Source: Hofstenia miamia (taxonomy: Eukaryota > Xenacoelomorpha > Acoela). Taken from it: a stretch of 64,000 nt of DNA. Where the stretch lies: NCBI GenBank assembly GCA_004352715.1, contig SCFE01000016.1:188961-252960 (forward strand), written 5' to 3'. This document shows positions 34,096 through 44,292 of this stretch, piece after piece. The position numbers and the translations under genes were made by a program. The first letter of the stretch is position 1; each line of letters begins with the position of its first letter. Below the pieces are notes generated by a model. It was not told where the DNA came from, searched no databases, and was given only the letters and a program-made list of their open reading frames with translations.

Positions 34096-35412
34096 TAAAA
34101 TGAATGTGTGAAGAAAAGAAGTGAATTAAGAAAATCAGGAGAGTGCAAATCTACTAACCTAAGAGTAATCAACTTAAAACTGCATCAACTGGTAATAATA
34201 AAGGGAGAGAATATGACTGTGCATGACTAAATAGACAGCAAACCTCTACCTACAATATTATCTAATAATCTTAATCGACTAAGAAGCAAGCTTTGTGATC
34301 TAGATTACTACATGGATTTTAAAAACTATGATGTTATTGCTTTGCAAGAAACAAAACTTAATAGCTCTATACCTAACTGTGCAATTGAAAATAAACACTA
34401 TCATTTACTTAATCAGACATAAACGTCGAGAACTTTTTAGTAAATGAAGGCGGTGGCTTAGCAATATATGTTACCACTGATTGGGTTAGAAATTGTTCCA
34501 AAATTTTTCAGCGATTTTCGGAGCAAAATATAGAATTCTTGTCTATTGTGTGTAGACCACCATTTTACAGGAAGTTATACAGTGTTTGTTATTGTTAATA
34601 TCTATTTACCTCCTATGCGCAACAAGACAAAATGCAATAAAATGTAAATTCAATTTAACGTATTCTAGCCATATACCTACATCCATATAGTTTTTCTAGG
34701 AGATTCCAACCACGTAGATCAGTATTTGCAGGTTTTCGGTACAGCCTCATAGTGGTCTTTGAAAACTTCAATCACTATGTCAAGAAAATTTTTGAAATAT
34801 TAGAATTTTCCATTGCGCATTTCAAATTTTCTAGGCAGTTGTTTAGGAAAATGTTGAATACGTTTATCTTATTTTGATTTTTGTGTTTCTTGAACTGTTG
34901 AAATAATCAAAACTAATGAAAACTAAAATGTTAAAAAATTTGCATGAAGAATGAAAACTAATTTTACAGAGAAATTTTCAAAATTTTTGGAAAATCAAAT
35001 TCGCAAATCTGTCAAATTCATGTTAAAAAGTAGGTAAGCTTAACATGCTTGTATCATTTGTATTGTAAAAATGATTCTACATAACGATAATATATCTTTT
35101 GCATTAAGCAATTTCATTTATAACCTAACATGATAACGGACTTCCATAAAAGCAGGTCTAAATAAGAAATTATTCCACTTTTGTCAGATTGGGATACCCT
35201 CAGGTTGCTATTGTGAAATGATGTATTCTTAATAGATTCCGTAACCCGCAGACAAATGAGCTTATGCAATTAGAAATTATAGTAAATAGATATTAACTTT
35301 TTACCAGGTCGCCTGGTGGACAATCATCATGCATGACTTGTTTGTAAAAATTATTCTTATTGGCTTCATTATCACCAACAAGTATGCACCTCACAGCGAT
35401 ATGGGATTCCAT
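27203..35412 (-). CDS. Divergent Rho-family GTPase gene B, five exons
   Basis: Exons on the minus strand: 35305-35412 (ATG start), 33075-33137, 32854-33030, 27940-28107 and 27203-27295 (stop). All junctions are phase 0 with GT donors and AG acceptors, giving 36+21+59+56+30 = 202 residues, the size of ordinary Rho proteins. The Rho framework is visible: VRCILVGDN (beta-1/P-loop), CPPGDL (aligning with the FPGEY of Rac), GTHIELKVC (beta-3), FVFLLFFDVTDRNAFERI (matching VFLICFDVSDPDSFENI), WLPRI, NPITILIGTK, ITKEMGEDLSKTLG, FYEYAS and a C-terminal CaaX box CLML. The guanine-nucleotide boxes are broken: GDNEANKN for GxxxxGK[ST], no DTAGQ after beta-3, GTKVRR for TKxD, and EYAS for CSA. Known: Rho proteins are membrane-tethered switches controlling actin, and a terminal Leu in CaaX favours geranylgeranylation. 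Inferred: a membrane-bound pseudo-GTPase that probably does not bind or hydrolyse GTP normally. A pseudogene is the alternative, but the absence of stops and the intact splice sites argue against it. Confidence 0.75.
27940..28107 (-). CDS. Gene B exon 4
   Basis: Acceptor TATTTTAG|TGG and donor GAT|GTAAGC; 56 codons. It begins WLPRIIEFEENPITILIGTK, so the strand leading to the NKxD box is present, but the box reads GTKVRRRRRG with a run of arginines. It ends FYEYASPRD, in place of the ECSA box. Confidence 0.8.
28834..29468. other. Assembly gap (635 N) inside a TA microsatellite
   Basis: TATATA runs abut both edges (about 28817-28833 and 29469-29492), so the microsatellite itself probably caused the gap. 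Confidence 0.9.
29490..29710 (+). repeat. Dispersed repeat, inverted copy at 43385-43590
   Basis: Motifs such as aggaagaaattaggttcatt, cgtatgaaatttgctatgtt and gacatttcactattgca recur in reverse complement at 43385-43590. It has no coding capacity. Confidence 0.7.
29646..29890 (+). repeat. Diverged tandem repeat, period about 158 bp
   Basis: The stretch starting ctagaaaatcatctatgatc at about 29646 is followed at about 29804 by a diverged copy (ctataaaatcatctacgacg). Both run on to attt(c)ac-tttgtgttgttg-like and aacttgcaa segments. Confidence 0.55.
31750..31850. repeat. GC-rich repeat, inverted partner of 24120-24225
   Basis: It contains aatgaggaatggaagct, gaggggggcgttcctc and tctgggtgcgcctctgg, reverse-complementary to the motifs at 24120-24225. 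It looks like a DNA-transposon terminus. Confidence 0.5.
32854..33030 (-). CDS. Gene B exon 3
   Basis: Acceptor TTTAG|CTC and donor CAT|GTATGA; 59 codons. It encodes LREGTHIELKVCSEEVPNFG (beta-2/beta-3, with the DTAGQ box replaced) and AFVFLLFFDVTDRNAFERIS (beta-4/helix-3 of the Rho fold). Same length and splice pattern as 62999-63175 in locus D. Confidence 0.8.
33075..33137 (-). CDS. Gene B exon 2 (switch I region)
   Basis: A 21-codon exon between TTTAG|CCT and AGT|GTAATT, encoding PNSDIFANIDYCLVSTVLNT and one more residue. It fills exactly the place of the switch I segment (IPTVFDNYSANV in Rac), with the invariant Thr not evident. The homologous segment in locus D (63219-63287) is 23 codons long, with the same AGT|GTAA donor; length differences in multiples of three support coding. 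Confidence 0.6.
33170..34254. other. Gene B intron 1 sequence with TA microsatellites
   Basis: It contains TA tracts at about 33170-33200 and 34056-34092 and otherwise featureless AT-rich sequence. The 60-codon plus-strand frame at 33602 has no recognised domain. Confidence 0.4.
34255..34740 (+). pseudogene. LINE endonuclease fragment in intron 1 of gene B
   Basis: The plus-strand frames encode NNLNRLRSKLCDLDYYMDF, then YDVIALQETKLN (the catalytic QET motif), GGGLAIYVTTDW, VNIYLPP and GDSNHVDQY, in the order of an apurinic-type LINE endonuclease. Stops and frameshifts make it dead. It is antisense to gene B. Its distal part (34573-34690) is shared with block A. Confidence 0.8.
35305..35412 (-). 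CDS. Gene B exon 1 (start and degenerate P-loop)
   Basis: It starts at ATG in AAAATGG, with TATTTTAG directly upstream in all three copies, a possible acceptor of a 5' UTR intron. It encodes MESHIAVRCILVGDNEANKN, then NFYKQVMHDDCPPGDL, ending at a GTAAAA donor. The hydrophobic strand and the VGD are kept, but the glycine and the Lys-Ser/Thr pair of the P-loop are not. Confidence 0.75.
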
Positions 35413-37233
35413 TTTCTAAAATACTAAGTCTATTCATACATGCATGGACGTAAAGGCGAGGTAATAAATGGAAAAGTCTGCACATATTGTGCTTAAAATA
35501 ATAATTGGGGTACTTATTGAAATATCAAATGAAGTATATGCAAAGCATAATATATTTAAAAATAAATGTAACTAACCTTCGACTATTAATTAGAAAAATT
35601 CATTGAGGAACTCCTATGACTAAAACTGGAGAGGGCTAAAAAAACACTTCAGTAACGCTACTGCGATTTACTCCATTTAAGTATTGAGATCATATAATTA
35701 CATATAAATATTTGCAAAAGCTCACTGCATATATATTAAAAATTCACAGCACTTCTGTTTGCACATCGTTCTGTACAAATGCCACAATCAGTTACTCACT
35801 CAAGGTAAACAATAAATTGAAATTTCATTTACTGAATCATCAAATTTTAAGGAAATTATTTTCATAAATTTTATAAAAACAAAGAAAAGAAGTATTTGAA
35901 AATTTATAAAACACGAAAAAATTATCTCCTTACCTTGCAAAATCATGGAAAATCAGCAACCTCAATTTTTAGAGCTGAAATAGTTTTCTGAAAAAAAACT
36001 GCACAACTGAAAGTATACTTAGGAATTTTTTAGATTTACTATTTTATTGTTCATTTTTAAACTGCCCACAGTCCACATGAAGACCTTTTCAGGCTGCCTA
36101 GAGTGTGGCTCATTTAAGCCGTGTTTGAACGTAAATTCATTCCGTTTTTAATTTTTGTGGAAACCTGATGAAAATTAGAAATAAAACATGCATTGAAGGT
36201 TGGCATAGCATGGGTAGAAATCACGCTAAGTGTGTAATGAGCAATCCTTACATGGATTTAATAATGAAAATCAACATATTATAGAGAGGCGATCTCAAAA
36301 AGATGCAGGTGAGATTAGGTGGTAAAAATACAATAAAGGTTTGAATAGAATAGTTTGCAAATTATTTGTATTTAAGTTCTATTTCAAATGATTCAAGTTT
36401 TTGAAAGCAAAACACAAAAAATAAATGAAAATCTAATTTTTCAAAGTAATAATTTGAATCATGGTATCAATTTCATGTGTAAATTATCACATCTTTTTAA
36501 CATTCCTCGGGGGACATATTGCGCCACGGAAATTGGGTAAATTTGTATCATAAATTGTGTAGAACATGCTCTTGTTAATTGGTACACAATTTTACTGCAA
36601 TTTACAATACCAAGTTACTTATAATTATAGCGCTGCAATTACTACTTCCAAAAACACAATTATTACCTACTATAGGCTAAAGATAAGGCTTGTAAATATA
36701 ACCGAAATTAATAAGAACTTCCAACTACATCTGTAAACCTTTCAAGTTCACATGTTTAAAATTGTCAGGAAAATTTTAAAAACCTTTAAAATTAATTCCG
36801 AAAAAAATACTTAGCTAATGTTTGGATACATTTTTCTAAACTGAAATTCATAAATGTCTACTTACTTGATGTTGACTGACTAACGTCGTGATTAAGAAAT
36901 TTGAAACAACTACCTGTGAGAACCTTAGTAAGAGTTGTTGATAACTGGTACTGTACAAGTTTTGTACCAATAAAATTACATGATTTCACAAAACCTATCT
37001 AGTAAATGAAATTGCAATCCAACAGACTAGCTAAGCAATTTTGTAATTTCCTGTTTTTAGTAAAATATTAAATGAAACTCATACAGTAGTCGTTTATGCT
37101 CTTCAAAGCTCTAAGATCAGTGGTCATTAATTTTTGCAAATTAAGGTTTGCATTCAGAAATTTATGTTAGCTCAATATTGTAAAAAAGCGCTTTCAAACA
37201 ATTCTGGCTTAAGATTATAAAAATATTGCTGAA

Positions 37234-37674
37234 ATGTTTTATTACTAGGAGAATTTTTTAATGTAAGAAATGTTAAAGTATGACCCAAAATTTAGTAGAA
37301 TATGACTTTAACCATGACTTCTCAAAATTATCATTTTCAGGAAAATAATTGAAATGAAAATAAAGTTATTCATCAAAAGGAAGGAATGAGATTGTGTTAG
37401 CAAAAAACCATGCATATCAAAAAGTTACGCGCCTTTGCAGAAAAAAACTTAACAATAACCTGACCATAGGTTTTTGTCTTCTATGTGCTGTTAATCCCAC
37501 AGGAAAGTGTTATGAAATGGTTTTCAGCATGCTGGTTGTTTCCCAGTTGTATAACATGCAAGGGTGGATGTCGGTCGGGTATACTCTAGCAGTTTGCGGG
37601 TTGGGTACAGTTTTCAAAATTTTGTTGGCATGGATGTGGTTTGGATAAATAATTTCAATGGGGAGGTAAGCTTG
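37234..37674. mobile_element. About 440-bp insertion specific to block B
   Basis: In A and C the sequence aatattgctg runs directly into (c)taggt(a/t)taatttta; in B these are separated by about 440 bp. The insert includes an 84-codon plus-strand frame (37394-37648) with no recognised domain. No clear terminal repeats or target duplication were seen. Confidence 0.5.
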
Positions 37675-37849
37675 CAGGTATAATTTTACGTTTTATTCCT
37701 CATACGCAACCATAATACATTAATATGAGGCACCTCCAAGAGATTGACAATGGCATAAATTTAATGTTGCTTCAGCCAATTTTGTAATTGTTGCCAAAAC
37801 ATTTTTGGTTTGCTTGACTAAAACTGCCTATATTTAATACTTATAATAA

Positions 37850-38440
37850 AATGGGAAATCGAGAAAAAACTTACAGAAACGCATGTCAAAAAGATGCTGT
37901 TTGAGACATGATTTAACATTTATCAAGATTTTGTTTGACCCAATGGATTACATTTAAAACTTTTGGTCGATAAGCACAAAATGCCTACCCCACATGAAAG
38001 GTGAGAATATGACACTATACGTGTGTTCTTGGTTATGCACGATTTTGAAGTTGAAGACCTATTATTATAGTGTATCTGGTCAGAAATCTACGGAGGAGCC
38101 ATACCTTGAATCGATTTTCATACTAATATGAATGATTTTTTACATATTATTCTTTGAATTATAGGGAGCCAGTGCAAGCTGATAAGTGCGGGCGTAATAT
38201 GTTCACACTGTCGTATCCTATATACAAATCTGGTACAGCGAATTTGAATAAGTTTGTATAGCAGTTTTTTCGAACAACTACTTAGCATGAAGTTAAATTT
38301 TTCCAAAGATTGAACTAAGAACTGGGCAGATTTTACATCAAAGAATTTACGAATGCGCTTAAATGAAAATTGGATGACTTAATCCTCAAAAAGGTATCAT
38401 TCATATTAAGATTTTGACTAATCTTTTTGAAGGTTCCAAC
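37850..38440 (-). pseudogene. L2/CR1-like LINE RT C-terminal region, copy B
   Basis: 38118-38306 encodes the same 62 residues as copy A (HITPALISLHWLPIIQRI included). The following C-terminal segment at 37850-38030 is clearly more diverged than in A and C. Confidence 0.75.
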
Positions 38441-38468
38441 AACATTACCAATACATAAGCTAGGGATA

Positions 38469-39468
38469 NNNNNNNNNNNNNNNNNNNNNNNNNNNNNNNN
38501 NNNNNNNNNNNNNNNNNNNNNNNNNNNNNNNNNNNNNNNNNNNNNNNNNNNNNNNNNNNNNNNNNNNNNNNNNNNNNNNNNNNNNNNNNNNNNNNNNNNN
38601 NNNNNNNNNNNNNNNNNNNNNNNNNNNNNNNNNNNNNNNNNNNNNNNNNNNNNNNNNNNNNNNNNNNNNNNNNNNNNNNNNNNNNNNNNNNNNNNNNNNN
38701 NNNNNNNNNNNNNNNNNNNNNNNNNNNNNNNNNNNNNNNNNNNNNNNNNNNNNNNNNNNNNNNNNNNNNNNNNNNNNNNNNNNNNNNNNNNNNNNNNNNN
38801 NNNNNNNNNNNNNNNNNNNNNNNNNNNNNNNNNNNNNNNNNNNNNNNNNNNNNNNNNNNNNNNNNNNNNNNNNNNNNNNNNNNNNNNNNNNNNNNNNNNN
38901 NNNNNNNNNNNNNNNNNNNNNNNNNNNNNNNNNNNNNNNNNNNNNNNNNNNNNNNNNNNNNNNNNNNNNNNNNNNNNNNNNNNNNNNNNNNNNNNNNNNN
39001 NNNNNNNNNNNNNNNNNNNNNNNNNNNNNNNNNNNNNNNNNNNNNNNNNNNNNNNNNNNNNNNNNNNNNNNNNNNNNNNNNNNNNNNNNNNNNNNNNNNN
39101 NNNNNNNNNNNNNNNNNNNNNNNNNNNNNNNNNNNNNNNNNNNNNNNNNNNNNNNNNNNNNNNNNNNNNNNNNNNNNNNNNNNNNNNNNNNNNNNNNNNN
39201 NNNNNNNNNNNNNNNNNNNNNNNNNNNNNNNNNNNNNNNNNNNNNNNNNNNNNNNNNNNNNNNNNNNNNNNNNNNNNNNNNNNNNNNNNNNNNNNNNNNN
39301 NNNNNNNNNNNNNNNNNNNNNNNNNNNNNNNNNNNNNNNNNNNNNNNNNNNNNNNNNNNNNNNNNNNNNNNNNNNNNNNNNNNNNNNNNNNNNNNNNNNN
39401 NNNNNNNNNNNNNNNNNNNNNNNNNNNNNNNNNNNNNNNNNNNNNNNNNNNNNNNNNNNNNNNNNNNN
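38469..39468. other. Assembly gap (1000 N)
   Basis: Round-number gap; it hides the outer end of block B. Confidence 0.95.
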
Positions 39469-39926
39469 TGTTAATTCTGCAATGGCTGACATTCAGAAAT
39501 ATTCTGATATTGTTAAATCGAATTTTAGTGCAAATTCAGGTGGCTTTGCTTCTTCTGAACATGCAGGTAATAAATTCAATGTGCATACAACACAGAAATT
39601 CGCATAGACAATCTGGAAGAAGTTATAGGTGCGGCAAAGTTTGAAACTCTCGAAAAAGAAAAAAATTCGGTTATGAATGTTTTTCAGCACATTACCAAAA
39701 ATGATTTGAATGAAAATTGCATTGAAGATATCTATCGTATTGGAAAGTTAGATAATGCTAACAAGGAAAAAAGCCACGGCGAATGATAGTACGATTTACT
39801 AAAGAATGGGACGTACGTAGAATTCTTGCTTGTACTAGTGAACTTAAGACATTTAATCAACGAATTTATATTGCAAGAGCTTTAAGTCCGGAGGAGATTA
39901 CTAAAGAAAACAACATCTTGAAAAAA
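39469..39926 (+). pseudogene. LINE ORF1 protein fragment
   Basis: The plus-strand pieces read RIDNLEEVIGAAKFETLEKE, then NVFQHITKNDLNENCIEDIY, RIGKLDN and (39783 on) MIVRFTKEWDVRRILACTSE, then RIYIARALSPEEITKENN. This is the RRM/C-terminal region of LINE ORF1 proteins. It has one frame change at about 39660 and another near 39780, and is cut by gaps on both sides (38469-39468 and 39927-40016). Confidence 0.7.
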
Positions 39927-40016
39927 NNNNNNNNNNNNNNNNNNNNNNNNNNNNNNNNNNNNNNNNNNNNNNNNNNNNNNNNNNNNNNNNNNNNNNNNNN
40001 NNNNNNNNNNNNNNNN
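39927..40016. other. Assembly gap (90 N)
   Basis: Short gap between the ORF1 fragment and the 3' end of the antisense LINE. Confidence 0.95.
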
Positions 40017-40029
40017 CCGATTTTAATTC

Positions 40030-40833
40030 CTTTACACAACATGTTACATGTAAAAAGGAATAGACATACATTTTATAGGAATTGGGGGGGGGGGTTATTT
40101 CATAGATTAGGAATTTGCAGGTAATCGGAATAAATGATCTTTGGTATACCTTTGCATTACATTTCAGTTGCTTGAAGTTTCTTCTGCCTTCTCTTACTAA
40201 ACGAAGAAGTTCAAATTCTTTGTTCAGGGGATGATCAGTGTTAGTTAGTATGTTAAGAATTGTTTTGAATCTGGTCAAGAATTCTCATTGATATATTTTA
40301 TAAGATCTTCCTTTGCAATTTTACATATCTTGCCATATAGATTAATTGGTTGTTTCAAATTTTTCTTGTCCCTCTCTGTTAGTCCATATGCAAATACTTC
40401 TGATCCATATACAAAATCAGGGCATATGTAAGTCTTAAATACCATCCATTGCTGAGTTTTAGAGCATTCCTTATTGAAGCGGACCAGCTTAATTATAGTA
40501 AAGTTTGTTTTTACATATTGACATTAATTGAGGTCTCCATTGCAAATCTTTATTGGAGTATATTCCAAGATATTTGTAATGGGTAACTTGATTTACTTTT
40601 TCTCCATTAATCACTATAGGGCTCCTAGAAGTTTTTAGTAATTCATTATGCTTGATGTTAAGAGATTATTAATTCTTCTGTTTTTTTCAAATCTAATTTT
40701 CGATTATTCTCCAGACATTTACACAACTTTTTCTATGGTAGCTTTATAATCCTCTAGTTGTCTTAGTGGATTAGTTATACATAATGAACCAACAATTCTC
40801 GTGTCGTCAGAGTATTCGCAAATAACCACATTA
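40030..40833 (-). pseudogene. LINE RT thumb and C-terminal region
   Basis: One base out of frame with the main frame comes NVVICEYSDDTRIVGSLCIT, which carries the catalytic YSDD. Then come LDLKKTEELIIS, VTHYKYLGIYS and, near the end, RFKTILNILTNTDHPLNKEF and KVYQRSFIPITCKFL, the usual C-terminus of these ORFs. Several stops lie in the thumb region. Confidence 0.75.
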
Positions 40834-42170
40834 TCAGGTGAGCGTAGGACTATCACTAACATCATTAGTTACCTCTGTAAATAGAACTCCTGATAGTGGA
40901 CCCCCTTGTGGAGCACTAATTTGGATTAATGACGGTTCATAAAAAGAACCATTTTTTAACTTGATAATTTGACTCCAAACTTTTAGGTAATTATGACACC
41001 AATCTGCTAGCCATTTGGAATGTTGGTTTATTTTGTTGACATGCTTATTTTGGAAAATAGTGTTGAATGCACTTGAATAATCGAGAAAAATAACTCTTAC
41101 AGAAGTTGTTAACTTTTTGTTCCTCACATAACTCATATCATATTTGTAGATCAATGCATCAGTTGTAACCAAACCATGCTTGTATGCGAATTGGTTGTCA
41201 TCTAATGTTGGTTTCATTAACTTGAAATATTCGATCATTACAAAATGGTCAAGAACTTTTGCTGGTGTTGGAGTTACAGTTATTGGGCGAAATTTATTAA
41301 CATTTTCACTATTAACCTCTTTGATGTCTGATACCTTGGAAACAGGTACTAATATAGCAACTTCCCATGACTGAGGATACTTTCTTTCCATTAGGCTTAA
41401 GTTAAAGATTTTGTGAAATGGTATAGAAAGTTTTTCTGCGAGTGATTTATATAGCCAACTATGGATTGTAGAAAGACAAATAGATTTATGTGGATCTAGT
41501 TTACGGAAAACATTTGCAAGATCTGCAATTGTTACTTGTGGAAAATCATCATCATCAGCCGATATAATATTAAGAGGCTCATCAAGTTCAACATCAGCAT
41601 TGTACCTACAAAAGTGAAGTGCTTCATGTTCAGTGAATTTCCTATGGCCTTGCTCTTTACGAATTCTCGACTTAACTTCCTTATGTAATGCTTCATTGTC
41701 TATAGATGAAATATTCATTTTCCTTTCATTCTTAACAAATATGTTAATCTTTCTCTGCAGTTGATTTCTATAGTTCATATTGCCATCTTTAATTGCAATT
41801 TGTTTTTTCCTTAAAACTTCTCTTATTTTAGGACATATTACACGATCATTAGCCACTACTTTTACCTGAGTGCATTTCTTTGACATATCAAGAATGTTAT
41901 TGTATTTTCAGTAATTATTACCATTTGATTAAAATATTTTCCATCACACAAAACTTCCCAATTGCATGTTGCTAATTTTTCTTTAATAATTAACTTACAC
42001 AAAATTTCTACTTTATAAGGCTGTTTTGAACGTCTTTTCTTTTTTCCACATGTTTCTTTTGGCCATAATTCGAAACTGAAATGGTACATTACATTCATAG
42101 ATCCAATTGGTGCACACTTATTGAACGAATAGATATCATTGTTAGAATCAAGTTGAGTTTTAAATGGCAT
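40834..42170 (-). CDS. LINE reverse transcriptase, main open frame
   Basis: A 350-codon frame (40834-41886) is preceded by a 102-codon frame (41862-42170) that joins it by one frameshift near 41880. The linker region has VICPKIREVLRKKQIA. RT motifs follow: PQSWEVAILVPVSKVSD, NKFRPITVTPTPAKVLDHFV, DNQFAYKHGLVTTDALIY, VIFLDYSSAFNTIF (first catalytic Asp) and SAPQGGPLSGVLFTE. The frame ends just before the YSDD box. The FLDYSSAFNTI motif is typical of Rex1/CR1/L2-type elements. The plus-strand frame opposite is a shadow. Confidence 0.8.
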
Positions 42171-42175
42171 AGAAG

Positions 42176-43689
42176 TTATTTCATTTTATGTAGTATTTTT
42201 TTTCAAGCCATAATTTTCTAAAGACGTGCGCGCACTACAATTTATTAATTGAACAATTCGAAACAATGAAAGGCATTCATTCATTTAAAAGCGAGCCTCG
42301 AATTATAAGTTAGTTAAAAGATTGATTTTACAAGCAGCTTAAAGAAAAATTATAACAACAGCTTTATGAAGAGGAGTTTTTTGAAAATTGGACTGAATTA
42401 ATTGACTTGGAAAGAAGGATCAAGCTGTTATTTAGCTCATTGCATGTATTAAATACCAGAGCTTTTATTTTAAACAACTGTTTCTCTGTCTGATATCAAT
42501 ACTCATATTTAGAATTTATTTAATAAAAACTAAACTGTTCACATGTGAACTTAATATAGTTAAGTATATGTAACAGTTGGCATGCTTAGCCTAAATTTCC
42601 GTGTATAATCTAATTTTTGAAAATGCAAAAACAGATATTCTTTCATGTTACTATCAGTAGCGTCAAGGTAAATTTGGAAACCTGGTGCGGGATGTCAATT
42701 TGGGCCCCCATCCAACAACTCAAAAATTTATATATTAATTTTTCAGTGGTGCATACTAGAACTTTTCAATAAATATTTTGTAACTGCATAACTATTTGAC
42801 ATACAAAATAGTCTAAAATTGTTTATTAAAGATTTTTTCTAGTACTGGGCCTCAATTTTTTGCTATATTTATATAATTATTCTTTGATTTTGATATGTTG
42901 AACCCCAAGAAGCTCAAAATTCCAGACTTGGGGCAAAAAACTTGATTAAAATTGCTTACAATAATTTTTATTTCCATTTTTTGGAGAAAAAAAACTTTCA
43001 TTGCTCAGCAATGCCATTACTATGGCATGCCTCAAACTAATAAGACAGAAAAATTTGTATTTGAATAATGTTATTATTAGTCTAACTAATTGCAGTAATT
43101 CATCAAAACTCTGCATAATCATTCAAAAGTTATTAATAAACTTCATGGAGTGTGCACACAATCTAGAAGTCTTTTGCGTGTTTTTGGTATTATAATTATG
43201 GCCGGAAGACATGCGTTTTTTCTTAATTACTATCCATTCTAAAATGAACGATTGAGTAGATTAAAAATCCCTAGTGCGCACTTGACAAAATTTTGATAAA
43301 CTATTTAATTTGCAAATTATTTAGTTGTTAAATTAAATTATCAACAGTGTGTGCTAAGCCTACGATATCAACAACATAATATGCAATAGTGAAATGTCAG
43401 ACAAAACCTTCCTTACAGGGATTGATCATAGATGCTTTTCTAGATGATAAAGAAACGTCAGAATTTATTATTTCATTTTCTCACAAATGTATTAACATAG
43501 CAAATTTCATACGCGAGAAATTGAAGATAATATTTTCAGATTATTAAATGAACCTAATTTCTTCCTATGTTTCCCTCAAATTTGCTAATAAGCTTGGAGA
43601 ACATTCTTTGTAAATGTGGGAAAACGATTTGTCCTTTAAAACCGACGCAAACTGCTTAAGTTTAATTGCTTAATGTTTATTTTTCTAGG
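42176..43689. other. No recognised gene; dispersed repeat at 43385-43590
   Basis: The inverted partner of 29490-29710 lies at 43385-43590. A GC-richer patch at 42660-42720 (cctggtgcgggatgtcaatt, then gggcccccat) has the look of a hAT-type terminus, but no partner end was found. No exon of a Rho-like gene downstream of copy C was identified here. Confidence 0.4.
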
Positions 43690-44181
43690 CAGTTATTCAG
43701 GAAAATGTTGAATATTTCTATATATTTTGACTTTTGTGTTTTTTGAAATGTTGAAAATAGTCAAAACTGATGATATCTAAAACGTCAAAAAATTTGCATG
43801 AAAAACGAAAATTAATTTCACAGGGAAATTTTTAAAATTTTTGGAAAAACATGTTCGCAAATCTGTCAAATTCATGTTAAAAAGTAGGTAAGCTTAACAT
43901 GCTTGTATCATTTGTATTGTAAAAATGATTCTACATAACGATAATATATCTTTTGCATTAAGCAATTTCATTTATAACCTAACATGATAACGGACTTCCA
44001 TAAAAGCAGGTCTAAATAAGAAATTATTCCACTTTTGTCAGATTGGGATACCCTCAGGTTGCTATTGTGAAATGATGTATTCTTAATAGATTCCGTAAGC
44101 CGCAGAAAAATGAACTTATGCATTTAGAAATTATACTAAATAGATATCAACTTTTTACTAAAACGCACTAAAGACACTCAC

Positions 44182-44292
44182 TTCCAGGTCACCTGGTGGA
44201 CAATCATCATGCATGATTTGGTTGTAAAAGGCATTCTTATCTGCTTCATTATCACCAACAAGTATACACCTCACAGCGATATGGGATTCCAT
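44182..44292 (-). CDS. Rho-like GTPase first exon, copy C
   Basis: It encodes MESHIAVRCILVGDNEADKN, then AFYNQIMHDDCPPGDLE, 37 codons in phase 0. The splice donor is GAA|GTGAGT, three bases further than the GTAAAA of A and B and closer to consensus. All substitutions relative to B keep the frame. No later exons were found between here and 40 kb, so it is either an orphan exon or the start of a gene whose other exons were not recognised. Confidence 0.6.

Larger units (their letters stand above)
34573..38468 (-). repeat. Duplicated block B
   Basis: Reverse-oriented partner of block A, ending at the 1-kb gap at 38469. In minus-strand order it carries the LINE RT C-terminal region (38440-37850), spacer, Rho exon 1 (35412-35305), intron 1 and the antisense endonuclease fragment. 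It has a roughly 440-bp insertion at 37234-37674 that A and C lack. Confidence 0.85.
40030..42175 (-). mobile_element. Non-LTR retrotransposon (Rex1/CR1-like RT), minus strand
   Basis: The best-preserved LINE in the window. The minus-strand order is linker (42170-41862), RT palm and fingers (41886-40834), RT box with YSDD (about 40800), thumb and C-terminal region down to about 40030. Only a few frame changes are seen. There is no endonuclease upstream, so it is probably 5'-truncated, as is common for these elements. Confidence 0.8.

Noticed and set aside
37394-37648. 84-codon plus-strand frame with hydrophobic segments
   Set aside because: It lies inside an insertion specific to block B and has no recognised domain or gene context.
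38401-39644. 363- and 405-codon frames
   Set aside because: They cross the 1-kb gap; only short edges are real sequence.
42660-42960. Possible hAT-type terminus
   Set aside because: Only one candidate end and no target duplication or partner end was found.
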